A program made the position numbers and the translations under genes. Positions 1 to 9,994 of a stretch of DNA of 64,000 nucleotides are shown here, one piece after another. The stretch is from Trebonia sp963777905. GTDB lineage: Bacteria; Actinomycetota; Actinomycetes; Streptosporangiales; Streptosporangiaceae. Location of the stretch: assembly GCA_963777905.1 (NCBI GenBank), contig CAVZSM010000008.1, positions 186,001 through 250,000 of the forward strand, given 5' to 3'. Below the pieces are notes generated by a model. The model was given only the letters and a program-made list of their open reading frames with translations. It had not been told where the DNA came from and did not search any database. The stretch's first letter is position 1; every line of letters starts with the position of its first letter.

Positions 1-1
1 C

Positions 2-36
2 AATTGCGCGATCGGCAGGCTCTATCGGTACGTGCC
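2..36 (+). repeat. Partial copy of the ATTGCGC...CTCTATCGGT repeat
   Basis: It reads AATTGCGCGATCGGCAGG, then CTCTATCGGTACGTGCC. The same core occurs in the hairpin at 309-363 and, on the opposite strand, at 229-270 of the 58 kb region (58229-58270). The extension CTCTATCGGTACGTGCC is shared exactly with the 58 kb copy. It may be cut by the window edge. Confidence 0.6.
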
Positions 37-133
37 AATACCCCTGCGCGCCGTCTCGTCATCCAAGCCACGTACGACCTGTGACACGCGGGCAGTCGGG
101 CCGGCCTTCCGCCATCACGATGGCCACCGTTCG

Positions 134-207
134 GCACATAGGGCGCGATCGTCTCGTTTTATGTCCGGTTTGCCGTAGTTCTGCGGTGACGTTCGCGCCC
201 TATGTGC
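134..207. repeat. Large imperfect inverted repeat (GCACATAGGGCGCGA family)
   Basis: The 22-base arms at 134-155 and 186-207 match at 20 of 22 positions around a 30-base loop. A second member lies at 41600-41661 and shares the arm core AGGGCGCGA and the loop element CCGGTTTGC. The two mismatched positions differ between members while the stem is kept. It may be a small mobile element, a structured RNA or a protein target; the sequence does not decide. Confidence 0.65.
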
Positions 208-308
208 GTGGCGGCCGCCGCAGCCGATCGCTGCGGTGCCCCGCAAGCCCCACCGTCCCCAGCACTGGCGGAAAACCGTCTCCGGGCTTGTTGATCCTCA
301 GCATGACC

Positions 309-363
309 CCTGCCAATTGCGCAATCGACCTGCTCTATCGGTGTCGATTGCGTAATCGGCAGG
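309..363. repeat. Inverted repeat with ATTGCGCAATCGAC arms
   Basis: The arms 309-329 and 343-363 match at 19 of 21 positions around a 13-base loop CTGCTCTATCGGT. The left arm contains the palindrome ATTGCGCAAT. A tail repeat copy follows 30 bases later at 394. Related sequences lie at 2-36 and 58229-58270. Confidence 0.65.
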
Positions 364-393
364 TTCGCCCCCGACTCTGGGCGCTCTGGATGG

Positions 394-412
394 TGATAAC
401 AGCAAGAAGCGG
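394..412 (+). repeat. 19-base tail repeat, copy A
   Basis: It reads TGATAACAGCAAGAAGCGG. It is one of seven copies in the window, all on the plus strand and all intergenic. It follows the hairpin at 309-363. Confidence 0.7.
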
Positions 413-426
413 ATGGGTCGCTAAAG

Positions 427-504
427 ATCGTGGGGACTTTGTCCCCGTTTTCGGCGGCAAACTTCCCACGATGTTTCCGTCAGGCTGATAACAGCAAGAA
501 GCGG
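427..504 (+). repeat. Inverted repeat plus 19-base tail, copy B
   Basis: The left arm ATCGTGGGGACTT (427-439) pairs at 11 of 13 positions with the right arm AACTTCCCACGAT (460-472). The tail TGATAACAGCAAGAAGCGG is at 486-504. Copy E has the same arm and tail arrangement. Confidence 0.65.
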
Positions 505-541
505 GGCTGTGCGGGGTCCAAGGTCATGGCATCGGCGGGGG

Positions 542-2647
542 CTAGGGCGTGAGCAGGGGGACTGAGCCCAAGATGCGGGTGCCTGCGCCTATCGCGGATT
601 CCCAGCGGACGGTGCCGCCGATGGCGCCGAGACGGTCGGCCATGTTCATGTAACCGTGGCCGTTCTTGGCCTTGGCGACCTCGAAGCCCGGTCCGTTGTC
701 GGACACCGAGAACAGCAGGCCGCCGGACTCTTCCCAGATCCGGATCGTGACGGTCGCGCCCGCGGCGTGCTTGCCGGCGTTCTGCAGCGCTTCCAGGCAG
801 CAGAAGTAGACCGCGGACTCGATCTCGAGGCCGTACCGGCCGATGCCGTCGGCGGACACGGTCACGGCCAGCGGGCTGCGCCGCCCTGCGGCGGCCAGCG
901 CCTCGCTGAGCCCGCTGTCGGCCAGCAGCGGCGGGTAGATGCCGTGCGCGAGGTCGCGCAGCTCCTGGATGGTGCTCTTGACCTCCTCGGCGAGCTGGTC
1001 GATCATCGCGGTCGCGGTCTCCGGGTCGTCGCCGACCAGGTCGCGCATGAGCCGCAGGTTCACCGCGAGCGCCACCAGGTGCTGCTGCGCGCCGTCATGC
1101 AGGTCGCGTTCCACCCGGCGCCGTTCGGCGTCCGCGGTGGCCACGATCCGCGCGCGCGACTGGCGCAGCTCGTCGGCCTGCTTGCGCAGCTCGTCGAGCG
1201 TGGTCTGCAGCGCGGTGTCCAGCCGGGCGTTGTGCACGGCGAGGCCCACCTGGCGGGCCAGCTCGGTGAGCACCCGGTCGTCCTCGGCGGAGAACGGGTC
1301 GGCCGTGACAGGCCGTCGCACCACGATCAGGCCGAGCAGCTCCCCGGCGTGGCTGACCGGCGCCACCCGCAGCTGCCCGGTATCGGGACCTGAGCCGTTC
1401 AGCGAGGGCAGCCAGACCGACGCCCAGGCGTGCCCGGATATCCCGGCGCGGGCTACGACCTGCCGTTCCCTGCCGCCCACGAGCAGCGACCGCGGCCCTG
1501 TGTCCGGCACGGCGGCGGTCCGCTCCAGCACGTCGCCCGTGCCGGTGTAGACCTCGGCGGACGTCAGCGCCATCGTCTTGCGCAGCGACTCGGCGAGCTG
1601 CAGCAGCAGCTCGTCCATGGAGATGGCGCGCGTCATCCGGCTGCCGAACGTCCGCAGCACCTCGTCGGGCGCCTGCCTGGCCCCGAACACCCGCCGCGTC
1701 GCCCAGTCGGTGAGCCGCTCCCTGGCGGGGGCGAAGCTGATCGCGGCGACCGCCGCCGCGACCATGGACAGCCCGAGCAGCTGGCGGTCCGCCGAGGAAG
1801 ACGGCGGCCGGCCGAGCCCGAGGATGACCACCAGGTAGATCAGCGCGACCGTGACGGCGAACCCGGCGACCGCGAGCACCTGCACGAGCAGGCGCCCGCC
1901 GCGGGGGCCGAGCCGCGGCACGTCCCCGGCGGCCATGCCGACGGGGACGAGCACCATCACGGAAGCAGCCACCGGCGCGACCGGCGCGGGCCAGTCCACG
2001 AGCAGGTACAGCACGGCGACGGACAGCGCGAGCCCGCAGGCGACGACCAGGCCGATGGCGGCCCACTGCAGCCGCTCCCTGTCGCGGCCCGCCGAATGGT
2101 CGTACCGCATCCGTGCGGCGGGCAGCGCGAGCAACAGCCCGACCGACCACGCGAGCACGCCGAGCCACGCCGCGGGCCAGTGCCCGGCGGCCGCCAGCGC
2201 GGCCCCGGCCGCCAGGTACGCCACGTAGGCAGCACCGGCCCCGATCCGCCGCCCCGGCGACGTGAGCCTGCCGTCGGGCAGCGAGAGCAGCAGGTGCACC
2301 GAGATCGCCGCCATCAGCGCGGCGGCCAGCACCTCGATGGCCACCGCCCCGTGGTAGGAGCCGGATCCGGGAACGTACCGGCCGGACAGCCGCCCGGCAC
2401 CGGCCGCCACCGCCGCGGCCACCGCGCCCGCCGCCTGTTCCCACTGCGGGGTCCGCTCCGGCGCGAACGCCGTCGCGGCGGCGCACAGCGCCCAGGCGAT
2501 GACCAGCCCGGCAGTCACCGCGGCCAGGTCGCTAATCCCCCCAGGGACCGGTATCAGCAGGCCGGCGACGGCCAGCGCGACGGCGGCGAGGGGCAGCAGC
2601 ACCCCCGCCACCAGCCGCCGCGCTGCGGGCGCGGCCCCAGGGGTCAT
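542..2647 (-). CDS. NarL/LiaS-type membrane sensor histidine kinase
   Basis: This 701-residue kinase is expected to autophosphorylate and pass phosphate to a receiver protein, probably the receiver-cyclase at 3378-4817. The N-terminal half has about eight hydrophobic segments (roughly residues 10-310). A GAF-like domain follows at about 355-480. Next are a HisKA_3 segment with the phospho-acceptor His517 in ERDLHDGAQQHL, and a HATPase domain with the N-box EALQNAGKHA and the G-boxes DNGPGF and GHGYMNMADRLG. Its ATG overlaps the stop of the ABC ATPase gene (ATGA), which points to translational coupling. The domains are complete. The signal sensed cannot be read from the sequence; a role in controlling the adjacent transporter genes is inferred from gene order. 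Confidence 0.9.
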   Translation of the reverse strand: MTPGAAPAARRLVAGVLLPLAAVALAVAGLLIPVPGGISDLAAVTAGLVIAWALCAAATAFAPERTPQWEQAAGAVAAAVAAGAGRLSGRYVPGSGSYHGAVAIEVLAAALMAAISVHLLLSLPDGRLTSPGRRIGAGAAYVAYLAAGAALAAAGHWPAAWLGVLAWSVGLLLALPAARMRYDHSAGRDRERLQWAAIGLVVACGLALSVAVLYLLVDWPAPVAPVAASVMVLVPVGMAAGDVPRLGPRGGRLLVQVLAVAGFAVTVALIYLVVILGLGRPPSSSADRQLLGLSMVAAAVAAISFAPARERLTDWATRRVFGARQAPDEVLRTFGSRMTRAISMDELLLQLAESLRKTMALTSAEVYTGTGDVLERTAAVPDTGPRSLLVGGRERQVVARAGISGHAWASVWLPSLNGSGPDTGQLRVAPVSHAGELLGLIVVRRPVTADPFSAEDDRVLTELARQVGLAVHNARLDTALQTTLDELRKQADELRQSRARIVATADAERRRVERDLHDGAQQHLVALAVNLRLMRDLVGDDPETATAMIDQLAEEVKSTIQELRDLAHGIYPPLLADSGLSEALAAAGRRSPLAVTVSADGIGRYGLEIESAVYFCCLEALQNAGKHAAGATVTIRIWEESGGLLFSVSDNGPGFEVAKAKNGHGYMNMADRLGAIGGTVRWESAIGAGTRILGSVPLLTP

Positions 2648-3381
2648 ATCATCCCCGAGGCAGACGCCGACGCGGACGCCTCGGCCGGGTCGGAGGTCAC
2701 GACGCGACCGTCGCGCATCCGGACGATGCGGCCGGCGGCTTGCGCGACCGCGGGGTCGTGGGTGACGAGGATGATCGTCTGGCCGCCGTTGTGCAGGCGG
2801 CGGAGCAGTTCGATGATCTCCGCGCCGCCCGCCGAGTCCAGGGCGCCGGTCGGCTCGTCCGCGAGCAGCAGGGTCGGCTCGTTCGCCAGCGCGCGGGCGA
2901 TCGCCAGCCGCTGCCGCTGCCCGCCGGACAGCACCCCGGGCACCGACGACGCCTTGTCCCCGATGCCAAGCAGGTCAAGCAGGTCGCGCGCCCTGGTCTC
3001 CGCCATCTTCCTGCGCCGCCCGGCTATCACCGACGGCAGCACCACGTTCTCCAGCACCGTCATGCCTTCCAGCAGGTTGAAGAACTGGAACACGATGCCC
3101 ATGTGCTTGCGCCGCATCCGGGCCAGCTCGTCCTCTGTCCTGCCGGTGACCAGCTCGCCGGCCACGGTGATCGTGCCCTCGTCGGGCACGTCGAGGCCGG
3201 CCACCAGGTTGAGCAGCGTCGACTTGCCGCAGCCCGACGGACCCATCACGGCGACGAACTCGCCGGACTCGACCGTCAGGTCCACGCCGCGCAGCGCCCG
3301 TACCGGGGCGTTCTCCGCCTCGAAGGTCTTGCGCAGGCTCGTGACAGTCAGTGCGGCCCGTTCGGGAGAATCGATTGTCAT
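2644..3381 (-). CDS. ABC transporter ATP-binding protein, LolD/MacB type
   Basis: This 245-residue cytoplasmic ATPase would power FtsX/MacB-type permeases. Walker A is GPSGCGKST, the signature is LSGGQRQRLAIARAL, Walker B is LLLADEPTGALD, and the H-loop is VTHD. The length and the NLVAGLD/GIVFQFFNLLEGMTVLENV pattern fit the LolD/MacB/FtsE group. Its start overlaps the cyclase stop by ATGA, and its own stop overlaps the kinase start the same way. It is the only ATPase near five FtsX-like permeases, so it probably serves several of them. The C-terminus carries a short Ala/Ser run before the stop. Confidence 0.93.
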   Translation of the reverse strand: MTIDSPERAALTVTSLRKTFEAENAPVRALRGVDLTVESGEFVAVMGPSGCGKSTLLNLVAGLDVPDEGTITVAGELVTGRTEDELARMRRKHMGIVFQFFNLLEGMTVLENVVLPSVIAGRRRKMAETRARDLLDLLGIGDKASSVPGVLSGGQRQRLAIARALANEPTLLLADEPTGALDSAGGAEIIELLRRLHNGGQTIILVTHDPAVAQAAGRIVRMRDGRVVTSDPAEASASASASGMI

Positions 3382-4817
3382 AGCGTCCCCGCCTTAGTCA
3401 TCTGTCCGATCTTGAATGCCACCACCGGCGTGTCCCGCCCCTTGACAAGCTGTGCGGGCAGCTCCTCCGCCGGCACCTGGACGGAGAGCACGTCCCGCGT
3501 GGCGGATGAGAGCACCGTCTCGCCGGCGGACGCGAACTGCTGCAGCCGCTGCGCCAGGTTGACCGTGTCGCCGACGAGCGTGTACTCGAGGCGTTCTTCC
3601 GAGCCGAGCAGCGCCGCGGCGGCCGGCCCGGTCGACAGCCCGATGCCGAGGCCGAACTCCGGCAGCCCGATCGCCCGCCAGGACGCGTTGATGTCAGCCT
3701 GCAGCGCGTGCATGCCGGCCGCGGCGGCGACCGCGTGGTCCCCGTGGTCATCCTGCGGGAACGGCGCGCCGAACACGGCCATCACCGCGTCGCCGACGAA
3801 CTGCATGACCGTGCCGCCCTCGCCGAGGATGGCCCGGTTCATCGCGGCCCTGTGCGTGTTGAGCTGGCTGGCCAGCTCCGAGGGGTCGGCGTGCTCGGCG
3901 ATGGTCGAATACGACCTGATGTCGCTCATCAGCACGGTGACGAAGACCTTCTCCGTCTCGCCGATCCGCACGTCCGACGCGTTCCGCAGCTTCGACGCCA
4001 GCCCGGACGGCAGCAGCCGGGAGAGCGTCTCGCCCTGCTCCTCGCGGTCCACGATGGCCTGGTGCAGCAGGCGCAGCCGGTTCAGCGCGGTGTGGTCGCC
4101 CGCCGACACGCCGGTGGCGAGCTTGACGAAGACCGCCTCGACCTCCGCGTCGATCACCGACGGCGGCACCTTCCTGATGGCGGCGATCGCCTTGATCGTG
4201 CGGCCTTCGGCGATAAGGCTGAGCAGCAACTCCTCGGCGGACGACAGCCCGCCAGGGGTCAGCACCGGCCGCACCAGCGCCTCCACTATCTGCGGGTCGA
4301 GCGCGGTGCCGCCGGTGGCCACCGCGCGGATCGCGTCGGCCAGCTGGGTGCCCTCGGCGACCCGGTCCTTCAGCAGGTAGCCGTACCCGGCCGAGCCTTC
4401 GGCGAGCAGCGACACCGCGTACTCCGGGTCGTCGTACTGGGACAGGATCACCACGCCGGTGCCGGGGAACAGGGACCGCACCTCCTTGGCGGCGTCGATC
4501 CCCTCCCGCCGGAACGACGGCGGCATCCGCACGTCGGTGACCAGCACCTGCGGCTCGCTGGCGGCGCAGCCGGACACCACCCCGTCGTAGTCGGCGGCCA
4601 CCCCGACCACGCGCAGGTCGGCGTTGCGCTCGATGAGCGCCTTGACTCCCTCGCGGACGATCAGGTTGTCGTCCGCGAGGAACACGTCGATTGCGCGGTT
4701 CGTCTGCCCTGATGTACCGGGCACCGCGGGATTCCGCTCCACGTTGCCAGTTTTCCCACGGAACACCCGCCGGGCGCCAGTGTGCGGACTACCCCAAAAC
4801 GCGGTGGTGGTAGGCAC
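3378..4817 (-). CDS. Response regulator fused to a class III adenylate/guanylate cyclase
   Basis: This protein of up to 479 residues should make a cyclic nucleotide under phosphorelay control. The receiver domain starts near residue 42 (acidic pair LADDN, phospho-acceptor Asp in LVTDVRMPP, Ser in VVILSQYDD, Lys in YLLKDR). A LuxR-like helical stretch (LSSAEELLLSLIAEGRTIKAIA) follows. The C-terminal cyclase domain has metal ligands in VLMSDIRSYS and FVGDAVMAVFG, and transition-state Asn and Arg in GDTVNLAQRL. The listed start is GTG; an internal GTG at VERNPAV, about 26 codons in, is equally plausible. It is first in the three-gene overlapping operon and divergent from the permease at 4877. 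Purine specificity cannot be told. Confidence 0.9.
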   Translation of the reverse strand: MPTTTAFWGSPHTGARRVFRGKTGNVERNPAVPGTSGQTNRAIDVFLADDNLIVREGVKALIERNADLRVVGVAADYDGVVSGCAASEPQVLVTDVRMPPSFRREGIDAAKEVRSLFPGTGVVILSQYDDPEYAVSLLAEGSAGYGYLLKDRVAEGTQLADAIRAVATGGTALDPQIVEALVRPVLTPGGLSSAEELLLSLIAEGRTIKAIAAIRKVPPSVIDAEVEAVFVKLATGVSAGDHTALNRLRLLHQAIVDREEQGETLSRLLPSGLASKLRNASDVRIGETEKVFVTVLMSDIRSYSTIAEHADPSELASQLNTHRAAMNRAILGEGGTVMQFVGDAVMAVFGAPFPQDDHGDHAVAAAAGMHALQADINASWRAIGLPEFGLGIGLSTGPAAAALLGSEERLEYTLVGDTVNLAQRLQQFASAGETVLSSATRDVLSVQVPAEELPAQLVKGRDTPVVAFKIGQMTKAGTL

Positions 4818-4876
4818 ACCAACCCGCGCGCGGCACCCCCCTACCGGTCGCCCGGGATCGCCCCTACGCTGCGCGT

Positions 4877-7307
4877 ATGTTCGCTGTGGCGGTGCTCGTC
4901 GCGCACAAGCTGCGCGCCGGCTGGCGCGGCTGGACCGGCCTCGCGCTGATCATCGCGCTGGCCGGGGAGCGGTGCTGACCGCCGCGGCCGGCGCGAGCCG
5001 CACCGACACCGCCTACCCGCGGTTCCTCGCGCAGTCCCGCGCCTCGGATGTGCTGGTCTCGCCCGCCGGGTCCGGCGTCGCAGGCTATCGACGCCGCGGT
5101 CGGCACGCTGCCTGGCGTCAAGGCGAGCGCCGCGCTGGTCGGCATCAACGCGGGGCCGGTGACCGCCGAGGGCCTCCAGGACCAGGACGCCACCACGGTC
5201 GCCTCGCTCGACGGCCGCTACGGGCGGACGGTGGACATCCCGAAGATGCTGGCCGGCCGCCTGCCCAGCCCGAGCGCCCCCCGGGAGGTCGCCGTCAACC
5301 AGATCGGGGCCCAGCAGCTGAACCTGCACGTCGGCTCCGTGCTGACGATGGCGGCCGAAGACAACTCGCCGCATCCGCGCCTGGTCAAGCTGACCGAGCA
5401 CGTCGTGGGCATCTTCGTGACCCGCGGCTCGGTCCTCCCCGTCACCTACCTCGACAGGGACGCGACGGTGCTGGCCAGCATCGCCCTGTACCGCCAGCTC
5501 GGCCCCAACTACGAGGCCTTCGACGGCGCGTACGTGACGCTCAAGCCGGGCACGTCCGCTGGCCACGTTCACCGCGGCCGCGGAGAACCTGGCCAAGCAG
5601 GTACCCGAGCACCGGCGGCCAGGTGTTCACCGCCGACGAGACGACGCAGGCGGCGACCGTCGAGCGGCTGATCCGCCCGCAGGCGATCGCCCTTGCGCTG
5701 TTCGGGCTCGCCCTGGCGCTCACCGCGCTGCTCATCGTCGGCCAGGTCGCGGCCCGGACGCTGCAGACCGCCGCCCAGGACAACGGCACGCTGGCGGCGC
5801 TCGGCATGACCCGCCGCCAGCTGTTCGCCGCGAGCATGGCGGAGACGGCCGCCGCCACGGTCGCCGGCGCCCTCGGCGCGGTCGCGGTCGCGATCGCCGC
5901 GTCCCCGCTGACCCCGATCGGCCCCGCCCGGCTCGCCGAACCGGATCCCGGCGTCAGCGTGAACGTCGGCATCCTCGCCGCCGGGGCGGCCGCGATCGTG
6001 GTGCTGCTCGCCGCCCGCGTCGCGGTGACCGCGTGGCGGCAGGCCGGGGCGCGCCCCGCCGCGGACGCTCGCGGAGCCGTCGCGGCGCCGCCCGCTGCTC
6101 GCCGAACGCCTGTCACGGGCCGGCGCGCCGCTCGCCGCCGCCATCGGCGTGCGGTTCGCGCTCGACCCGGGAACCGGCCGCGCCAGCGTCCCGGTGCGCA
6201 GCGCCATGCTCGGCCTCGCGGTCGCGGTGGCCGCGGTCGCCGGCGCGGGCACGTTCGGCGCGAACCTGCTGCGCCTCGTCGGCACGCCGAGCCTGTACGG
6301 CCAGGACTGGAACATCGCGCTCGAGGGCCAGTTCGGCGCCGTGACGCCGAAGCAGTTCACCCAGATCACCGGGCACGTGCCCGGCATCACCGACATCACG
6401 TACGGCCTGCACGGCACGGTCACCATCGGCAAGACCGTGATCCCGGCGATCGGCCTGGCGCGGGGAACCGGCCCGATGACGTCCTCGACGGTGATCAGCG
6501 GGCGCCCGCCCGCCACCGCCGGCCAGATCGCGCTCGGCGGCTCGGTGCTCCGCCAGCTCGGGCTGCGAGTCGGCCAGACGGTCACGGTCAGCACGCCCGG
6601 CGGGCACCCGCCCGATGCTGATCACCGGCAGCGCCGTGTTCCCCTACTTCGGCCAGGGCAGCTTCACGCCCACCGACGCAGGCGAGGGCGCCGAGACCAC
6701 CGCGGCCGTGCTCGCGCCGCTCGCGAACGTCGGCAACGGCGGCCCAGGCGGGTACAACTTCGCGCTGGTCAGCTTCGCGCCCGGGCCGGCCAGGCCGGCG
6801 CACATCGCGGCGTTCCAGCGCGCGTGGAGTTCGTTCTGCGCGGCCATCCAGCAGGACACGTGCCTGGTCACCGACCAGCGCCCGAACACGGTGACCAACT
6901 TCGCCGCCATCGACGCCACCCCCGAGGTCCTGGCCGGCGTGCTCGCGGTCCTCGGCCTGGCGGTGCTCGCCCAGTTCATCCTGGCGTCGGCCCGCCGCAG
7001 GCGCCGCGACTTCGCGCTGCTGAAGGTGCTCGGGATGTTCCGCCGCGACCTCAGCGCGGTCGCGTTCTGGCAGGTCGCCACCGTGACGGCGGTCGCGCTC
7101 GTCGTCGGCGTGCCGCTCGGCATCGCCGGCGGCCGGTGGGCCTGGCAGCTGTTCGCGAACCAGGCGGGTCTCGACCCGGGCACCGTCACGCCGCTGCTCG
7201 TGCTGTGGATGATCCCGGCGACCCTGCTCGTCGCCGCCCTCGTCGCGCTGCCCCCCGCCAGGTCCGTGGCGCGCGTCCCCGCAGCCGCCATCCTCCGTTC
7301 CGAATAA
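4877..7307 (+). pseudogene. FtsX-like permease paralog 1, frame-broken
   Basis: This is a full-length ABC permease of the FtsX/MacB family, about 810 codons, read in pieces. It begins MFAVAVLVAHKLRAGWRG and ends PAAAILRSE. The family pattern is one N-terminal membrane helix with the TDTAYPR motif, an extracellular domain, a first FtsX helix block (VERLIRPQAIALALFG...), a second extracellular domain, and a final block around ARRRRRDFALLKVLGM. The frame changes near 4967, 5080, 5558, 5610, 6060 and 6605. All domains remain in order, so the breaks are single-base indels rather than large deletions. It is divergent from the cyclase-ATPase-kinase operon, its likely partner. If the breaks are real the gene is dead; if they are sequencing errors it is intact. 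Confidence 0.75.
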
Positions 7308-7367
7308 AAAGACCTCTCATCCCGAACGTAAGCGCCCGTCTCCCGAGCGCCACCGCACTTCCCGTAC

Positions 7368-7421
7368 GTGGTCGATGCGACATCCAGCACACTCTTTGGT
7401 GGTCGATGTCACATCGAGCAC
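7368..7421. repeat. Two imperfect direct repeats of a TCGATGT-ACATCGA palindrome
   Basis: The 23-base units at 7368-7390 and 7399-7421 agree at 20 of 23 positions, with a 31-base period. The second contains the perfect palindrome TCGATGTCACATCGA. They lie between the convergent 3' ends of permeases 1 and 2, an unusual place for an operator. Confidence 0.5.
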
Positions 7422-7463
7422 GTTCGCGGCGCGGCGCGGACGGGAAGCGGGTCCGGGCGGGGG

Positions 7464-9985
7464 CTACTCCGTCCGCAGGACGAGCGCGGGGCGGAGCCTG
7501 GCGGCGGTCCAGCCGGGCCAGGCGGCGATGAGGTTCGCGATCAGCAACGTGACCGGGATGGCGAGCAGCACCGCGGTGAGCGGGACGGTCGCGTCGGCGG
7601 GGGCGCCTGCGGCGTTGGCGAAGTAAGCCCAGGCCCAGCGGCCGGCGAGAATCCCGAGCGGCAGCCCGATCAGCAGCGCGACGACGGCGAAGGTGCTGGC
7701 CTCCCAGGCGACCACGCCGAGGACCTGGGACCTTTCGAAACCGAGGGTCTTGAGCAGGGCGAGGTCCCGGCGCCGTCGGCGCACCCCGGTGAGCAGCACG
7801 TGCGCGAGGGTGCCGACGGCGAAGACGATGAGCACGGCGGCGAGCACGAGCGGGGTGTCCCTGACGCTGGCGTAGTCCTTGATGTCGCTGGGCCGCTGGT
7901 CGGCGGTCACGGCGCAGGAGCCCAGCGGGCAGCCCGCCTTGGTGACGGAGCTGGTCAGCGCCGCCGTCGCGGCGGCCGCGTCGGTGCCCGGCCGCAGGCG
8001 GAGCAGGAAGAAGCTGTAGCAGGTGGCGGTCTTGCTGGCGCACAGCGTGGTCGCGTCGGGCACCGAGGGGACGGACAGCAGCGTCGCCGTCGTCACGGCC
8101 CCGGTGCCGAGGCCGGTGGGCGTGAACGAGCCGCGGCCGAACGCGGGCAGCACGGCCACCCCGGTGATGCGCATGTCGCGCCGCACGCTCGGCAGCCCGG
8201 CCGATATCTGCTCGACGGTGACCGGGATCGTCTGGCCGACGCGCGCGTGGACGGCACGCATCGTCTGGGCGCCGAGGGCGATCTCGTCCTGGGCGGCGGG
8301 CGCCCGGCCGGCGAGCATCGTCAGGTAACCCCCTCTCGGATCAGTGGCGGCGCCTGGCGGCTGGTCAAGCCCGATCGCGGGCACGATCTGGCCGTCGATC
8401 ACGAGCTGGCCGTAGTTGCCCGACGCGTACCCGGTCACCGCGCGCTCGGCCGCGATCACGTGCGCGCCGAGCGCGCCGGGCGCCCCGCCGAACCCCAGGT
8501 CGAGCTGGGCGTCCCAGTTCTGCCCGTAGTCGCGCGGGGTGGACACGAGGGCGACGAGGCTGGCACCGAAGACGGCCGCGGCCGTCAGCGCGGCGACCGC
8601 GATGACGCTGCCCGCCAGGGCGCTGCGCACCGGGACCGCGGTGCGGCCGCGGCCCGGCTCGAACGCCATCGCGACGCCGACGCCGCCGGTCACCGAGCCC
8701 GCCCGGGTGAGCGCGCCGCCGATCCGCGACCGGTGCCCTGTCTGGGGAGGCTCGGCGACGCCGAGCGGGCCGCCGGCCTGCTCTCGCCGCCCGCCAGGCG
8801 GCGCCGGCCAGCAGCGCAAGCGGCAGCAGCGCGATCACGGCGAAGCCCAGTGCCAGGATGGCGAGGTTCACCTCGACGCCGGGGTCCGGCTCGGCCAGCC
8901 GGGCCGGGCCGATCGGCATCAGCGGGGACGCCGCGATGGCGACGGCGACGGCGATGACACCGCCGGCCAGGGTGACGATGGCGAGCCTGGCGAGCGACAG
9001 CGCGACGAGGCTGGCGCGGGTCGCGCCGATCGCGCGCAGCACGGGGAACTCCGCGGAGTCCAGGGCAAGCTGCCGGCTGAGCAGCTGGCCGATGACGGCG
9101 AGCGCGATGAGGCCGGCGAGCGCGGCGAACGCGGCGAGGGCGATCGCCTCCGGGCGGATGGCCTGCTGGGTCGCGGCCGCCTGGGCGGCCTGGCTGATGG
9201 TCAGGATCTGGCCGCTGGTGTCCGGGTACCGCTTCGCCAGCGCGGTGGCAGCCCGCGAGAGGCTGTCGACGGTCGCGCCTGGCCGCAGCCGGATCTGCGC
9301 CTCGTTGCCGTAGCTCATCGTCGCCGGCCGCGCCGGACACAGGGAACGAGCTGACCAGCGCCGTCGGCTCGATGTTGCCGCTGCCGCTGCCGCCGCCGAT
9401 CGGCACGATCTGGTTGTCGAAGACGACGACCGCCGTCACCCGGAAGGCCATCGGGACCCGCTTGGTGAAGTCAGGGCTGCCGGTCTTCGGGTCATTCGGC
9501 ACGCCGACCAGGCGGAGCGTGCCGCCGGGGCCGACGTGCTCGAGGGCGGCGAGCTGCGGGTCGATCATCGCCTGGCCTGGGGTGTCCGGGTCGTACGGCC
9601 GGCCCTGCAGCACCTTCACCTTGTCGGTGGCGAGGCCGACGCCGTGATCGGGGCTCGACATGGCGGTCACCTGGTTGTTGTCCGCGTGCCTGGCCGTCGG
9701 CAGCACCACCTGGTACAGCACCGCGGTGGACAGCTGGGCGACCTGCGGCAGCTTCGCGAGCGCGGCGTAATAGTCGGCCGGGTAGCCGTTGGCCGCAGGG
9801 AGGAGGTCCACCTGGGTGGCGCTGGCCCAGCTCAGCAGCCGCGGGTACGCGGTGTCGGTGCGCCGCGCGCCGGCCGCGGCGGTGAGCACCACGCCGCCGA
9901 TGAGGCCGAGCAGCAGGGCGAGGCTGAGCAGCGCCCGCCAGCGTTGCCTGAGGTCGGCGCGCAGCTCAAGCCAGACGGTTGCCAT
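7464..9985 (-). pseudogene. FtsX-like permease paralog 2, frame-broken
   Basis: This paralog begins MATVWLELRADLRQRW and ends RPALVLRTE. Both FtsX helix blocks are present: one with RPEAIALAAFAALAGLIAL and SAEFPVLRAIGATRAS, and a C-terminal one with GVRRRRRDLALLKTLGFERS. Two indels break it. One is near 9325, where one extra base splits VSGAA from MSYGNEAQ; the other is near 8783, in the linker before GPLGVAEP. Its start lies nine bases from the stop of paralog 3, so 3, then 2 could be one transcript. Paralogs 2, 3 and 4 share long identical stretches, for example GRGRTAVPVRSALAGSVIAV in paralog 2, which argues for recent duplication. Confidence 0.78.
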
Positions 9986-9994
9986 AGGTTCCGG

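Larger units (their letters stand above)
1..541. other. Repeat-rich intergenic region downstream of the sensor kinase gene
   Basis: No convincing gene lies here. The only long plus-strand frame (81-488) runs through inverted repeats and matches no family I recognise. The stretch holds two large hairpins (134-207 and 309-363), two copies of a 19-base tail repeat (394-412 and 486-504) and a partial copy of the hairpin-2 sequence at 2-36. It lies past the 3' end of the minus-strand operon ending at 542, so the hairpins could end that transcript. They lack the U-run of a classical terminator. Confidence 0.6.

Noticed and set aside
81..488. 135-residue plus-strand frame at the window start
   Set aside because: It runs through two inverted repeats and repeat tails, has no ribosome site and matches no family; its translation repeats that of unrelated repeat copies.
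656..4712. Long plus-strand frames opposite the kinase, ATPase and cyclase genes
   Set aside because: These are antisense shadows of real high-GC genes; their translations are Arg/Pro/Gly-rich and have no domain pattern.
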